Of a DNA stretch of 57,032 bases, positions 16,960-24,787 are shown piece by piece (position 1 is the first letter of the stretch; the number at the start of each line of letters is the position of its first letter). Below the pieces are notes generated by a model that saw only the letters and a program-made list of their open reading frames with translations, was not told the origin of the DNA and made no database searches. This DNA is from SZUA-37 sp964472525 (GTDB lineage: Bacteria; Pseudomonadota; Gammaproteobacteria; UBA6429; Thiohalophilaceae). The position numbers and the translations under genes are program-made. The stretch spans positions 1 through 57,032 of the forward strand of contig CAYYLL010000017.1 of assembly GCA_964472525.1 (NCBI GenBank). Direction: 5' to 3'.

Positions 16960-18117
16960 TTAGATCCCCGCTGCATCTTTTAATGCATCGGCTTTATCGG
17001 TTTTTTCCCAACTAACATCAATATCTTCACGGCCAAAATGTCCATAGGCCGCTGTTTTCTGATATATCGGTTGTAGTAAGTTAAGCATATGGACAATGCC
17101 GCGTGGGCGTAAATCAAAATGTTCGCGTACCAGTTCAATTATGCGTGCATCGCCGAGTTTGCCCGTGCCAAATGTTTCAATGCTAATTGAAGTGGGTTCG
17201 GCAACCCCAATGGCATAAGACACCTGAATTTCACAGCGTTCTGCCAGGCCTGCGGCCACAATATTTTTGGCCACATAACGACCTGCATAAGCGGCAGAAC
17301 GATCGACCTTAGATGGATCTTTGCCAGAGAACGCGCCACCACCGTGTCGTGCCATACCACCATAGGTATCGACAATAATTTTGCGGCCGGTTAAACCGCA
17401 GTCACCGACCGGGCCACCGATAACGAAACGGCCGGTTGGATTAATAAAATACTGGGTATTTTTATCTAGCCATTCAGCGGGTAAAACAGGTTTGATAATT
17501 TCTTCCATGACGGCTTCTTGCAGGGCTTTATTATTAATGTCGTCATCGTGTTGTGTTGACAGTACAACGGCATCAATGCCGACAGGTTTATGGTTTTCAT
17601 AACGGAACGTGACCTGACTTTTTGCGTCAGGACGTAACCACGGCAAGGCACCATTTTTGCGTACTTCGGCCTGACGTTTCACTAAACGGTGGGCAAAGGT
17701 AATTGGCGCGGGCATGAGTACGTCGGTTTCATTACTGGCGTAGCCAAACATTAAGCCTTGATCGCCAGCCCCTTGTTCTTTGTCATCGCCTTCATCCACG
17801 CCCATGGCGATATCGGCAGACTGTTTGTCAATACTGGTGAGTACCGCACAAGAACCATAATCAAAACCCATTTCTGAGCTGTTATAGCCAATTTCTTTGA
17901 CGGTATCGCGTACTATTTGTTGCATATCTACCCATGCACTGGTGGTAATCTCACCGGACAATACCACCATGCCGGTATTAATCATGGTTTCACAGGCAAC
18001 ACGCGCTGTTTTGTCTTGTGTGAGGATGGCGTCTAAAACACCATCAGAAATTTGGTCTGCCATTTTGTCTGGGTGGCCTTCGGACACAGACTCGGATGTA
18101 AACAGGTAATCACTCAT
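16960..18117 (-). CDS. metK: S-adenosylmethionine synthetase MetK
   Basis: 385 residues, the standard MetK length; it makes SAM from methionine and ATP. Signatures are FTSESVSEGHPDKMADQISD near the N-terminus, GAGDQGLMFGYA and GGGAFSGKDPSKVDRSAAY. I chose the ATG at 18117 (MSDYLFTSESV) because AAAGGAAAT stands just upstream; the frame extends six codons more to an ATG at 18135, but that start lies inside the T-tract of the leader terminator. The gene has a strong promoter, a SAM-II-like aptamer and an attenuator upstream. Confidence 0.96.
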   Translation of the reverse strand: MSDYLFTSESVSEGHPDKMADQISDGVLDAILTQDKTARVACETMINTGMVVLSGEITTSAWVDMQQIVRDTVKEIGYNSSEMGFDYGSCAVLTSIDKQSADIAMGVDEGDDKEQGAGDQGLMFGYASNETDVLMPAPITFAHRLVKRQAEVRKNGALPWLRPDAKSQVTFRYENHKPVGIDAVVLSTQHDDDINNKALQEAVMEEIIKPVLPAEWLDKNTQYFINPTGRFVIGGPVGDCGLTGRKIIVDTYGGMARHGGGAFSGKDPSKVDRSAAYAGRYVAKNIVAAGLAERCEIQVSYAIGVAEPTSISIETFGTGKLGDARIIELVREHFDLRPRGIVHMLNLLQPIYQKTAAYGHFGREDIDVSWEKTDKADALKDAAGI

Positions 18118-18133
18118 TATTTTATTTCCTTTC

Positions 18134-18168
18134 ATAAAAAAACCGCTTTAGCGATGACTAAAGCGGTT
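18134..18168 (-). terminator. Intrinsic terminator (attenuator) in the metK leader
   Basis: Read on the - strand: AACCGCTTTAG, a 6-nt loop, CTAAAGCGGTT, then a run of eight T. The 11-bp perfect stem (18141-18168) plus T-run is a textbook intrinsic terminator, yet it lies upstream of metK with no gene ending there. It should stop metK transcription unless an alternative fold forms. Its 5' arm CCGCTTTAG is also complementary to CTAAAGCGG in the aptamer at 18195-18203. Confidence 0.9.
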
Positions 18169-18194
18169 CTGGTATTTGGACCTGTTGAGGTGCG

Positions 18195-18245
18195 CCGCTT
18201 TAGCCGTACTTATTAAGCGCCCGCAATCTGAATTCAAATCGGCGC
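18195..18245 (-). promoter_or_regulatory. SAM-II-like riboswitch aptamer upstream of metK
   Basis: On the - strand the leader reads GCGCC, GATTTGA, an AGATTGCG segment, GGCGC, then TTAATAAG and GGCTAAAG. This order (GC-rich P1 arm, GATTT loop, ATTGC, P1 arm, ATAA, GCTAAA) matches the SAM-II aptamer I know from metX leaders. P1 pairs 18241-18245 with 18217-18221. The final CTAAAGCGG (18195-18203) copies the 3' arm of the terminator at 18141-18168, so in the unbound state it can pair with the terminator 5' arm and act as antiterminator. SAM binding would lock it in the pseudoknot and allow termination. The family match is by eye. Confidence 0.75.
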
Positions 18246-18255
18246 TGTTGGTGTG

Positions 18256-18283
18256 ATTATAGTGCTTATAGTGGCGATGTCAA
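18256..18283 (-). promoter_or_regulatory. metK promoter
   Basis: On the - strand TTGACA (complement of 18278-18283) and TATAAT (complement of 18256-18261) are both perfect sigma-70 consensus boxes with a 16-bp spacer. Transcription would start near 18249, just before the aptamer, so the whole riboswitch is in the leader. Such a strong promoter only makes sense with downstream control. Confidence 0.88.
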
Positions 18284-18312
18284 AACTTATGGAATAAATT
18301 TCTTTTAATTTT

Positions 18313-19074
18313 TTAGGTTAAAACATACACATCATAGCGGGTTATTTTGCTTTCAATGCTCATTGTGGGTTGTTTATCGGTTAATGTTGCTGCCCCTTTT
18401 GGCCGTTTAACCACCACACGTTTTTTTGCTTTTTGTAAGGCAAGCTCGAATAAAGCTGCGTTATCGGTATCGTGACCGAGTAGTTTTTGCAATATTTGCA
18501 TGTTTTTTTTAACCGCAGCCGATTTTTTTCGGTGTGGATACATTGGGTCGAGATAGATTATATCCGGCCGGTTTGGCGTTGTTTTAAGAAATTCGGCTGC
18601 ATCGGTGTGAATAAGCTCAAATCCCTGCTCGTTAATCGTCTTAAATTCATCTTCTTGTTCGGCTCGAATTAATGCATTTTTAACCAGTTCAGCGACAACC
18701 GGATTTTGCTCAATAAGGGTAACCGAACAGCCGAGGCAGGCCAGTACAAAAGCATCTTTTGCCAGACCGGCGGTGGCATCTAGCACGTTTAATGGTAGTT
18801 TGTATTGTTTTAAACCAATGGCTTTTGCAATGGCTTGCCCCTTGCCGCCACCGTATTGGCGGCGGTGTGCTAGCGCGCCCGATAAAAAGTCCACATGAAT
18901 GGCCGTGTTGGTTTGTTGGTCAATCAGTTCAACAAACGCTTCCTTATAATAAAGAATAAAAGGTGTGGATACGGTATCGGTTGAGCTGATGGGTAGTGAG
19001 TGCTTACGGGCAAACTGGCTTGCCACCACCGCCAGATGGTCGGATTGATAGCAAACAGTTACAAGATTTGTCAT
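18313..19074 (-). CDS. rsmJ: 16S rRNA m2G1516 methyltransferase RsmJ
   Basis: 253 residues, the usual RsmJ size; it methylates N2 of G1516 in 16S rRNA using SAM. Evidence is the SAM-binding motif VLDATAGLAKDAFVLACLG, IIYLDPMYPHRKKSA (the DPMYP catalytic-type motif) and KRVVVKRPKGA. A cluster of pyrimidines follows the stop, and metK's promoter begins 30 bp downstream, so the two genes have separate transcripts. Confidence 0.93.
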   Translation of the reverse strand: MTNLVTVCYQSDHLAVVASQFARKHSLPISSTDTVSTPFILYYKEAFVELIDQQTNTAIHVDFLSGALAHRRQYGGGKGQAIAKAIGLKQYKLPLNVLDATAGLAKDAFVLACLGCSVTLIEQNPVVAELVKNALIRAEQEDEFKTINEQGFELIHTDAAEFLKTTPNRPDIIYLDPMYPHRKKSAAVKKNMQILQKLLGHDTDNAALFELALQKAKKRVVVKRPKGAATLTDKQPTMSIESKITRYDVYVLT

Positions 19075-19157
19075 TGGTGAATTGTAAAGGGAAGAAATAT
19101 CATTCGCAATGATGGCATAATGTATCGTATTGAATTATTTATATTTTAAGGAGAGCC

Positions 19158-19718
19158 ATGGTGGTTAGTTTAGAAACTCCAGTCTGTGATTTTGATGTGC
19201 CTGCTATTGATTTTTCATTAGCGGGTGTCGACGGTCAAACTTGGTCGTTACAGGATTGTGCGGGTGAGAAAGGGTTGTTGGTGATGTTTATCTGTAATCA
19301 TTGCCCTTATGTGAAAGCTGTTTTTGAGCGGATAGTGCGAGATACGTTGGAATTAAAGTCGTTAGGGATTAACAGTGTGGCAATTATGTCAAATGATCCT
19401 AAGCAATATGAAGAAGATTCCTTTGAGAACATGAAAAAAGTAGCGGATAGCGCAGGCTTTTCTTTCCCATACCTGTCGGATAAAACGCAAGAGGTTGCTA
19501 AAGCCTACGGTGCGGTTTGTACGCCGGATTTCTTCGGTTATAACGCCAAACTGGAGCTGCAATACCGTGGCCGTTTGGATGCCAGCCACAAACAGACCGC
19601 CGAGGGTGATGTTAAACGGGATTTATTTGCTGCCATGAAACAAGTGGCACAAACTGGGCATGGCCCCAAAGAGCAGATCCCGAGCATGGGTTGTTCCATT
19701 AAGTGGTTAGATGAATGA
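19158..19718 (+). CDS. Thioredoxin-fold protein, AhpC/TSA-like, with CNHCPYVK motif
   Basis: 186 residues with a thioredoxin/peroxiredoxin fold. The motif FICNHCPYVKAVFERI holds Cys-x-x-Cys (C-N-H-C) at the place of a thioredoxin active site, and later VCTPDFFGYNAKLELQYRGR is typical of this subfamily of cytoplasmic thioredoxin-family proteins. No signal peptide is present. AAGGAG at 19148-19153 fixes the ATG at 19158. Its redox partner is not known; it is transcribed away from rsmJ. Confidence 0.85.
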   Translation: MVVSLETPVCDFDVPAIDFSLAGVDGQTWSLQDCAGEKGLLVMFICNHCPYVKAVFERIVRDTLELKSLGINSVAIMSNDPKQYEEDSFENMKKVADSAGFSFPYLSDKTQEVAKAYGAVCTPDFFGYNAKLELQYRGRLDASHKQTAEGDVKRDLFAAMKQVAQTGHGPKEQIPSMGCSIKWLDE

Positions 19719-20117
19719 ACCTACTTGGCATATATATCATAAGTCATTGTTTTTAGTTGTTATTTGATTAAATTCACTTATCTTCCCCCTAGTACACCTT
19801 ATATAAAGGCAACTATTTCAACTTAAATCAAAACAAAGTCCATTTCGGCTTGCTGTCATCGGGCATAAATGGGAAAATTGCCGGCTCATTTTATTGGGTT
19901 ATCGGTTGGATACCCTGACGTCGCCTAAAAAGGCTTAACCTAACGTCCAAAATGGTAGCTGGTTGTACCAGACGAATTAAACACTGGTTTGTAATGCAGA
20001 CCGGAGGGCTAGACTTTTTGCTTAAATTCCCAGAAACATTTAAGTATTTATAAGCGCTAGCCTAAATAAAAGAACATAGATATTTTTGATTTTCAAACTT
20101 ACAAGGGAGACATTTAT
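19719..20117. other. Leader/intergenic region upstream of tkt
   Basis: About 400 bp without a gene. It holds several small dyads: GCCTAAAAAGGC near 19923-19934 inside a GACGT...ACGTC pair, and CTGGTTGTACCAG near 19962-19974, then a T-run near 20015. These may form a structured 5' leader for tkt, but I recognise no riboswitch class. GGGAG just upstream of 20118 is the tkt ribosome-binding site. Confidence 0.4.
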
Positions 20118-22121
20118 ATGTCATCACGTACTGAACTAGCGAATGCTATCCGCGTTTTAACGATGGATGCTGTTCAAATACCGAACTCAGGGCACCCGGG
20201 TGCACCAATGGGGATGGCGGATATTGCAGAAGTCTTATTCAACGACTTTATGAAGCATAATCCAACCAATCCTAAATGGGCCGACCGCGACCGTTTTGTT
20301 CTGTCTAACGGCCATGCTTCAATGATGCCTTATTCTGTATTGCACCTAACAGGATATGATCTGTCGATTGATGATTTAAAATCTTTCCGTAAATTACATT
20401 CTAAAACACCGGGTCATCCTGAATATGGCTACACTCCCGGTATTGAAACAACCACTGGCCCATTAGGCCAAGGTGTCACCAATGCGGTGGGCATGGCGTT
20501 AGCTGAAAAAGTGATGGCAGCGCAGTTCAATCAAGGCGGACATGAAATTGTTGATCATAATACTTACGTTTTCTTAGGCGATGGTTGCTTAATGGAAGGT
20601 ATCTCGCATGAAGCTTGTTCGCTAGCAGGTTCTTTCGGTTTAGGTAAATTAGTTTGCTTCTACGATGACAACAATATTTCTATCGACGGTAATGTTGATG
20701 GCTGGTTTGCTGACGATACACCCAAACGTTTTGAAGCCTATGGTTGGCAAGTTATCAGTGTTGATGGCCACGATGCGGATGCAATTAAAAAAGCAACTGA
20801 ACAAGCCATTGCTGAAACAGCTAAACCTACATTAATTTGCTGTAAAACAGTGATTGGTAAAGGCGCGCCAAATAAAGGCGGTGGTCATCATGTACACGGT
20901 GAAGCTTTAGGCGCAGACGAAATTGCAGCAACACGTAAAAATTTAGGTTGGGACTACGAGCCATTCGTTATTCCTGATGAAATTTATAAAGGCTGGGACG
21001 CGAAAGACGCAGGCAGTAAAGCAGAAGCGGCATGGGATAATAAATTTGCAGCTTACAAAAAAGAGTTCCCTGTTAAAGCGGCCGAATTTGAACGTCGTAT
21101 GGCCGGTGACTTACCTGCAAACTTCTCGGAAGAAGCGGATAAATTTATCGCAGCGGTTAATGAAAAAGCTGAATCACCTGCCACTCGTGTTGCCTCTAAA
21201 GGCGCCCTTGATGGTTTCGCACCCTTCCTTCCTGAATTTTTAGGCGGTTCTGCCGATTTAACGCCTTCAAATAATACCTTTAATGCAAAAAGTGTTCGAA
21301 TTAATGATAACAATGGTTCAGCAGAAATGAATTTTGCGGGTAACTATATTTCTTATGGCGTACGTGAGTTTGGTATGAGTGCCATTATGAACGGTGTGAC
21401 TTTGCATGGCGGTTTAATGCCTTATGGCGCAACCTTCTTAATGTTTTCTGAATATGCACGTAATGCTTTGCGCATGGCAGCATTAATGAAAATTCGTAGC
21501 ATCTTTGTTTATACGCACGATTCAATCGGCTTAGGTGAAGATGGTCCAACGCATCAAGCGGTAGAACAAATACCTACCCTTCGTATGATCCCTAACATGG
21601 CTGTATGGCGTCCTTGTGATACGGTAGAAACTGCCGTTGCTTGGAAAGATGCAATCGAAAATAAAGCACGTCCATCTACTTTAATTTTCTCGCGCCAAGG
21701 TTTAGCTTTCCAAGCACGAGATGCAGCTACTATTGCTAACGTTGCAAAAGGTGGTTATATCCTTAAAGACACAGACGGTACGCCAGATGCAATCGTTATT
21801 GCAACCGGTTCTGAAGTGGCACTTGCAATGGAAGCAGCAGAAGCATCAAGTAAAAAAGTACGTGTGGTTTCTATGCCTTCAGTTGAAGTGTTCGAAGCGC
21901 AAGACGATGCCTACAAAGAGTCAGTCTTACCTAAAGCAGTAACTGCACGTGTTGCAGTTGAAGCTGCGATTATGGATGCTTGGTGGAAATACGTTGGTAT
22001 AGATGGTGCAGTAGTGGGTATGACAACGTTTGGTGAGTCAGCCCCTGCCCCTGAGTTATTTAAACACTTCGGTATTACTACTGAAAATGTGGGCAAAGCT
22101 ATCGATAGCGTTTGCAAATAA
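20118..22121 (+). CDS. tkt: Transketolase
   Basis: 667 residues, full length. Transketolase moves two-carbon units between sugar phosphates in the Calvin and pentose phosphate cycles with thiamine diphosphate. Motifs: IQIPNSGHPGAPMGMADIAE-like N-terminus (residues 16-35), the ThDP motif GDGCLMEGISHEAC...NN, and GEDGPTHQAVEQIPTLRMIP in the pyrimidine domain. It opens a five-gene carbon block (tkt, gap, pgk, pyk, fba) in an order seen in autotrophic gammaproteobacteria. GGGAG precedes the ATG. Confidence 0.97.
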   Translation: MSSRTELANAIRVLTMDAVQIPNSGHPGAPMGMADIAEVLFNDFMKHNPTNPKWADRDRFVLSNGHASMMPYSVLHLTGYDLSIDDLKSFRKLHSKTPGHPEYGYTPGIETTTGPLGQGVTNAVGMALAEKVMAAQFNQGGHEIVDHNTYVFLGDGCLMEGISHEACSLAGSFGLGKLVCFYDDNNISIDGNVDGWFADDTPKRFEAYGWQVISVDGHDADAIKKATEQAIAETAKPTLICCKTVIGKGAPNKGGGHHVHGEALGADEIAATRKNLGWDYEPFVIPDEIYKGWDAKDAGSKAEAAWDNKFAAYKKEFPVKAAEFERRMAGDLPANFSEEADKFIAAVNEKAESPATRVASKGALDGFAPFLPEFLGGSADLTPSNNTFNAKSVRINDNNGSAEMNFAGNYISYGVREFGMSAIMNGVTLHGGLMPYGATFLMFSEYARNALRMAALMKIRSIFVYTHDSIGLGEDGPTHQAVEQIPTLRMIPNMAVWRPCDTVETAVAWKDAIENKARPSTLIFSRQGLAFQARDAATIANVAKGGYILKDTDGTPDAIVIATGSEVALAMEAAEASSKKVRVVSMPSVEVFEAQDDAYKESVLPKAVTARVAVEAAIMDAWWKYVGIDGAVVGMTTFGESAPAPELFKHFGITTENVGKAIDSVCK

Positions 22122-22206
22122 ATAATTAAAAGCCGCCGAATGTTATGTTCGGTGGCTAATTTATTAAGAATAAAATTTATGATAAAAACTTTTAGGAGAA
22201 ATAACA

Positions 22207-23211
22207 ATGACTATTAAAGTCGGTATTAACGGTTTTGGCCGTATTGGTCGCATGGTATTCCGTGCTGTATATAAAGAATTTAAAGACATCGAAATCGTTG
22301 GTATCAATGATTTATTAGATGCTGATTATTTAGCATACATGCTTAAGTATGATTCAGTTCACGGTCGTTTCGATGGCGAAATCGCACACGAAGCAGGCGC
22401 GTTAATTGTTAACGGTAAAAAAATCCGTTTAACAGCAGAACGTGATCCAGCCGACCTTAAATGGGGTGACGTTAAAGCAGACATCGTTATCGATTGTACT
22501 GGTTTCTTCTTAACTGAAGAAAGTTGTCAAAAACACATTGATGCAGGCGCAGGCAAAGTTGTTCAATCTGCACCTTCTAAAGATGGCACGCCAATGTTTG
22601 TATATGGTGTTAACCATAACGAATACGCAGGTCAAAAAATCGTTTCTGCAGCATCTTGCACAACAAACTGTTTAGCACCTGTTGCTAAAGTGTTAAACGA
22701 CACTTGGGGCATCAAACGTGGTCTGATGACGACTGTTCATGCTTCAACTGCAACTCAAAAAACAGTGGATGGCCCATCTATGAAAGATTGGCGCGGCGGT
22801 CGTGGTGTATTTGAAAACATCATTCCTTCTTCTACTGGTGCGGCTAAAGCGGTTGGTGTTGTATTACCAGAACTTAATGGTAAATTAACCGGTATGGCTT
22901 TCCGTATTCCTTCAGCTGACGTATCGGTTGTTGATTTAACGGTTGAGTTAAACAAAGAAGCTTCATACGAAGACATTTGTAAAGCAATGAAAGCCGCTTC
23001 AGAATCTGGCGATATGAGCCGTACTTTAGCGTACACAGACGAAAAAGTTGTTTCAACTGACTTCCGTGGTGTGGGTTTCTCATCAATCTTTGATGCAGAA
23101 GCAGGTATCGCATTAGATAGCACATTCGTTAAAGTGGTTTCTTGGTATGATAATGAATATGGTTATACATGTAATATGATGCGGTTCGTAGAACACGTAG
23201 CAAACAACTAA
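22207..23211 (+). CDS. gap: Glyceraldehyde-3-phosphate dehydrogenase
   Basis: 334 residues. Interconverts glyceraldehyde-3-phosphate and 1,3-bisphosphoglycerate. The dinucleotide fold GINGFGRIGRMVFRA opens the protein, GIND with Asp after the second strand points to NAD rather than NADP, and SAASCTTNCLAPVAKVL carries the catalytic Cys. WYDNEYGYTCNM is near the C-terminus. It follows tkt by 85 bp. In a Calvin-cycle cell NADH use would suit a chemolithotroph, but cofactor choice is an inference from one residue. Confidence 0.97.
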   Translation: MTIKVGINGFGRIGRMVFRAVYKEFKDIEIVGINDLLDADYLAYMLKYDSVHGRFDGEIAHEAGALIVNGKKIRLTAERDPADLKWGDVKADIVIDCTGFFLTEESCQKHIDAGAGKVVQSAPSKDGTPMFVYGVNHNEYAGQKIVSAASCTTNCLAPVAKVLNDTWGIKRGLMTTVHASTATQKTVDGPSMKDWRGGRGVFENIIPSSTGAAKAVGVVLPELNGKLTGMAFRIPSADVSVVDLTVELNKEASYEDICKAMKAASESGDMSRTLAYTDEKVVSTDFRGVGFSSIFDAEAGIALDSTFVKVVSWYDNEYGYTCNMMRFVEHVANN

Positions 23212-23225
23212 GCGGATTTTTTGCC

Positions 23226-23312
23226 CTCTGAGGGCGTTGCTCGTCTGATTTTGAAATACTCATGTGCTACGCGCACACTCCGTTTTCAAAATCAGCCGGC
23301 GCCTTCTCAGAG
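23226..23312. repeat. 87-bp MITE-like hairpin element between gap and pgk
   Basis: Nested inverted repeats: outer CTCTGAG/CTCAGAG (23226-23232, 23306-23312) and inner CTGATTTTGAAA/TTTTCAAAATCAG (23245-23256, 23283-23295) around a loop with GTGCTACGCGCAC. The whole segment folds as one long hairpin. It looks like a dispersed non-coding repeat, starts 14 bp after the gap stop, and could also stabilise or terminate the gap message. Confidence 0.7.
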
Positions 23313-23375
23313 AACAAAATCTCTCGCTTAGTCAAGCTTGATGAGATATTTTAAAAATTTTTAGCTTGGTTAGTT

Positions 23376-23403
23376 GTCATTCCCGCGCAGGCGGGAATCC
23401 AGC
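23376..23403. repeat. REP-like palindrome (ATTCCCGC type), copy 2
   Basis: GTCATTCCCGC, GCAG, GCGGGAATCCAGC. Arms ATTCCCGC (23379-23386) and GCGGGAAT (23391-23398). It is the reverse-oriented partner of the element at 13538-13568. Confidence 0.7.
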
Positions 23404-23415
23404 TATTATATGTAG

Positions 23416-23432
23416 GTTGGGTAACACCCAAC
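23416..23432. repeat. Small GTTGGGT/ACCCAAC hairpin
   Basis: GGTTGGGTAACACCCAAC makes a 7-bp perfect stem with a 3-nt loop. This GTTGGGT-AAC-ACCCAAC motif is a common extragenic repeat. It is the third repeat stacked in the 335-bp gap-pgk spacer. Confidence 0.55.
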
Positions 23433-23546
23433 AAAATAAATAAGTAGCATTATTTAAAAATTATTCGTTAAGTTATTTGTGGAAAGTAATTTACCAAACA
23501 GTTTTTAAAAATTAAAATTTATATTAGAAGAATTTAGGAGACATCC

Positions 23547-24725
23547 ATGTCTGTAATTAAAATGACTGATCTCGATCTTGCCGGTAAACGCGTTCTTATT
23601 CGCCAAGATCTAAATGTACCGATTAAAGACGGCAAAGTTTCGAGTGCTAAACGTATCGAAGCCTCACTGCCAACTATCAAGCATTGTATTAAAGCAGGTG
23701 CGCAAGTGATGTTGATGTCTCATTTAGGGCGACCTACTGAAGGTGAATCTGCAGCTGAGTTTTCTTTGTCTCCTGTTGTTGATTACCTAGCAGACTCGTT
23801 GGGTAAAGAGGTTAAATTAATTGCTGACTATTTAAACAATAAACCCGAGCTGAGCAATGGTGATGTTGTTGTTCTCGAAAACGTTCGCTTTAATGTGGGT
23901 GAAAAGAAAAACGAAGATGATTTATCAAAAGCCTATGCGTCACTTTGTGATGTTTATGTTATGGATGCCTTTGGTACGGCGCATCGTGCGCAGGCATCAA
24001 CTCACGGTGTTGCTAAATTTGCAGCTACTGCTTGTGCCGGGCCACTGCTTGCAGGTGAATTAGAAGCATTAGGTAAAGCACTCGATAATCCTGCACGTCC
24101 TATGGTGGCGATTGTGGGTGGTTCAAAAGTTTCAACTAAATTAACTGTTCTGGAATCTTTATCTAAAATTGTTGACCAATTAATTGTCGGTGGTGGTATT
24201 GCAAATACTTTTATTGCCGCTGATGGCCATAATGTCGGTAAATCGCTTTATGAAGAAGATTTAGTGCAAACAGCCAAAGACTTAAAAATAGCGGCTGAAG
24301 CAAAAGGGGGCTCAATTCCTGTGCCTACGGATGTAGTTTGTGCGAAAGAATTTGCAGAAACGGCAGAAGCTAGCCTAAAAGGTGTAGACGAAGTTACAGA
24401 TGATGATATGATTTTTGATATTGGCCCTGACAGCGCAAAAGCACTGGCCGAGATTATTAAAAATGCGGGTACCATTGTATGGAATGGCCCAGTGGGTGTT
24501 TTCGAATTTGACCAGTTTGGTGAAGGTACTAAAGCGATTTCAATGGCGATTGCTGAGTCTCCTGCATTTTCAATTGCTGGTGGTGGTGATACTCTGGCGG
24601 CGGTTGATAAGTATGGCATTGCCGATAAAGTATCTTACATATCAACTGGTGGTGGTGCTTTTCTGGAATTTCTTGAAGGTAAAGTTTTACCTGCCGTTGC
24701 TATTTTGGAAGAACGTGCGAAGTAA
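23547..24725 (+). CDS. pgk: Phosphoglycerate kinase
   Basis: 392 residues, normal length. Transfers phosphate between ATP and 3-phosphoglycerate; in carbon fixation it works in the direction of 1,3-bisphosphoglycerate. Visible are KRVLIRQDLNVPIKDGKV, MLMSHLGRPTEGE (substrate-binding), VAIVGGSKVSTKL and the nucleotide-binding IAGGGDTLAAVDKYG near the C-terminus. AGGAG lies upstream of the ATG. Separated from gap by 335 bp of repeats, so it may have its own promoter. Confidence 0.97.
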   Translation: MSVIKMTDLDLAGKRVLIRQDLNVPIKDGKVSSAKRIEASLPTIKHCIKAGAQVMLMSHLGRPTEGESAAEFSLSPVVDYLADSLGKEVKLIADYLNNKPELSNGDVVVLENVRFNVGEKKNEDDLSKAYASLCDVYVMDAFGTAHRAQASTHGVAKFAATACAGPLLAGELEALGKALDNPARPMVAIVGGSKVSTKLTVLESLSKIVDQLIVGGGIANTFIAADGHNVGKSLYEEDLVQTAKDLKIAAEAKGGSIPVPTDVVCAKEFAETAEASLKGVDEVTDDDMIFDIGPDSAKALAEIIKNAGTIVWNGPVGVFEFDQFGEGTKAISMAIAESPAFSIAGGGDTLAAVDKYGIADKVSYISTGGGAFLEFLEGKVLPAVAILEERAK

Positions 24726-24787
24726 TATAAGTATTCGCATTTTATAATTTTAATATAAATAAATTTAAAGAGAATAAATAACCTTTT

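Noticed and set aside
18134..18168. Terminator of rsmJ rather than a metK attenuator
   Set aside because: It is 145 bp past the rsmJ stop and downstream of a strong promoter and aptamer, with its arm repeated in the aptamer.
19719..20117. Riboswitch in the tkt leader
   Set aside because: Small dyads are visible but no conserved aptamer pattern could be recognised.
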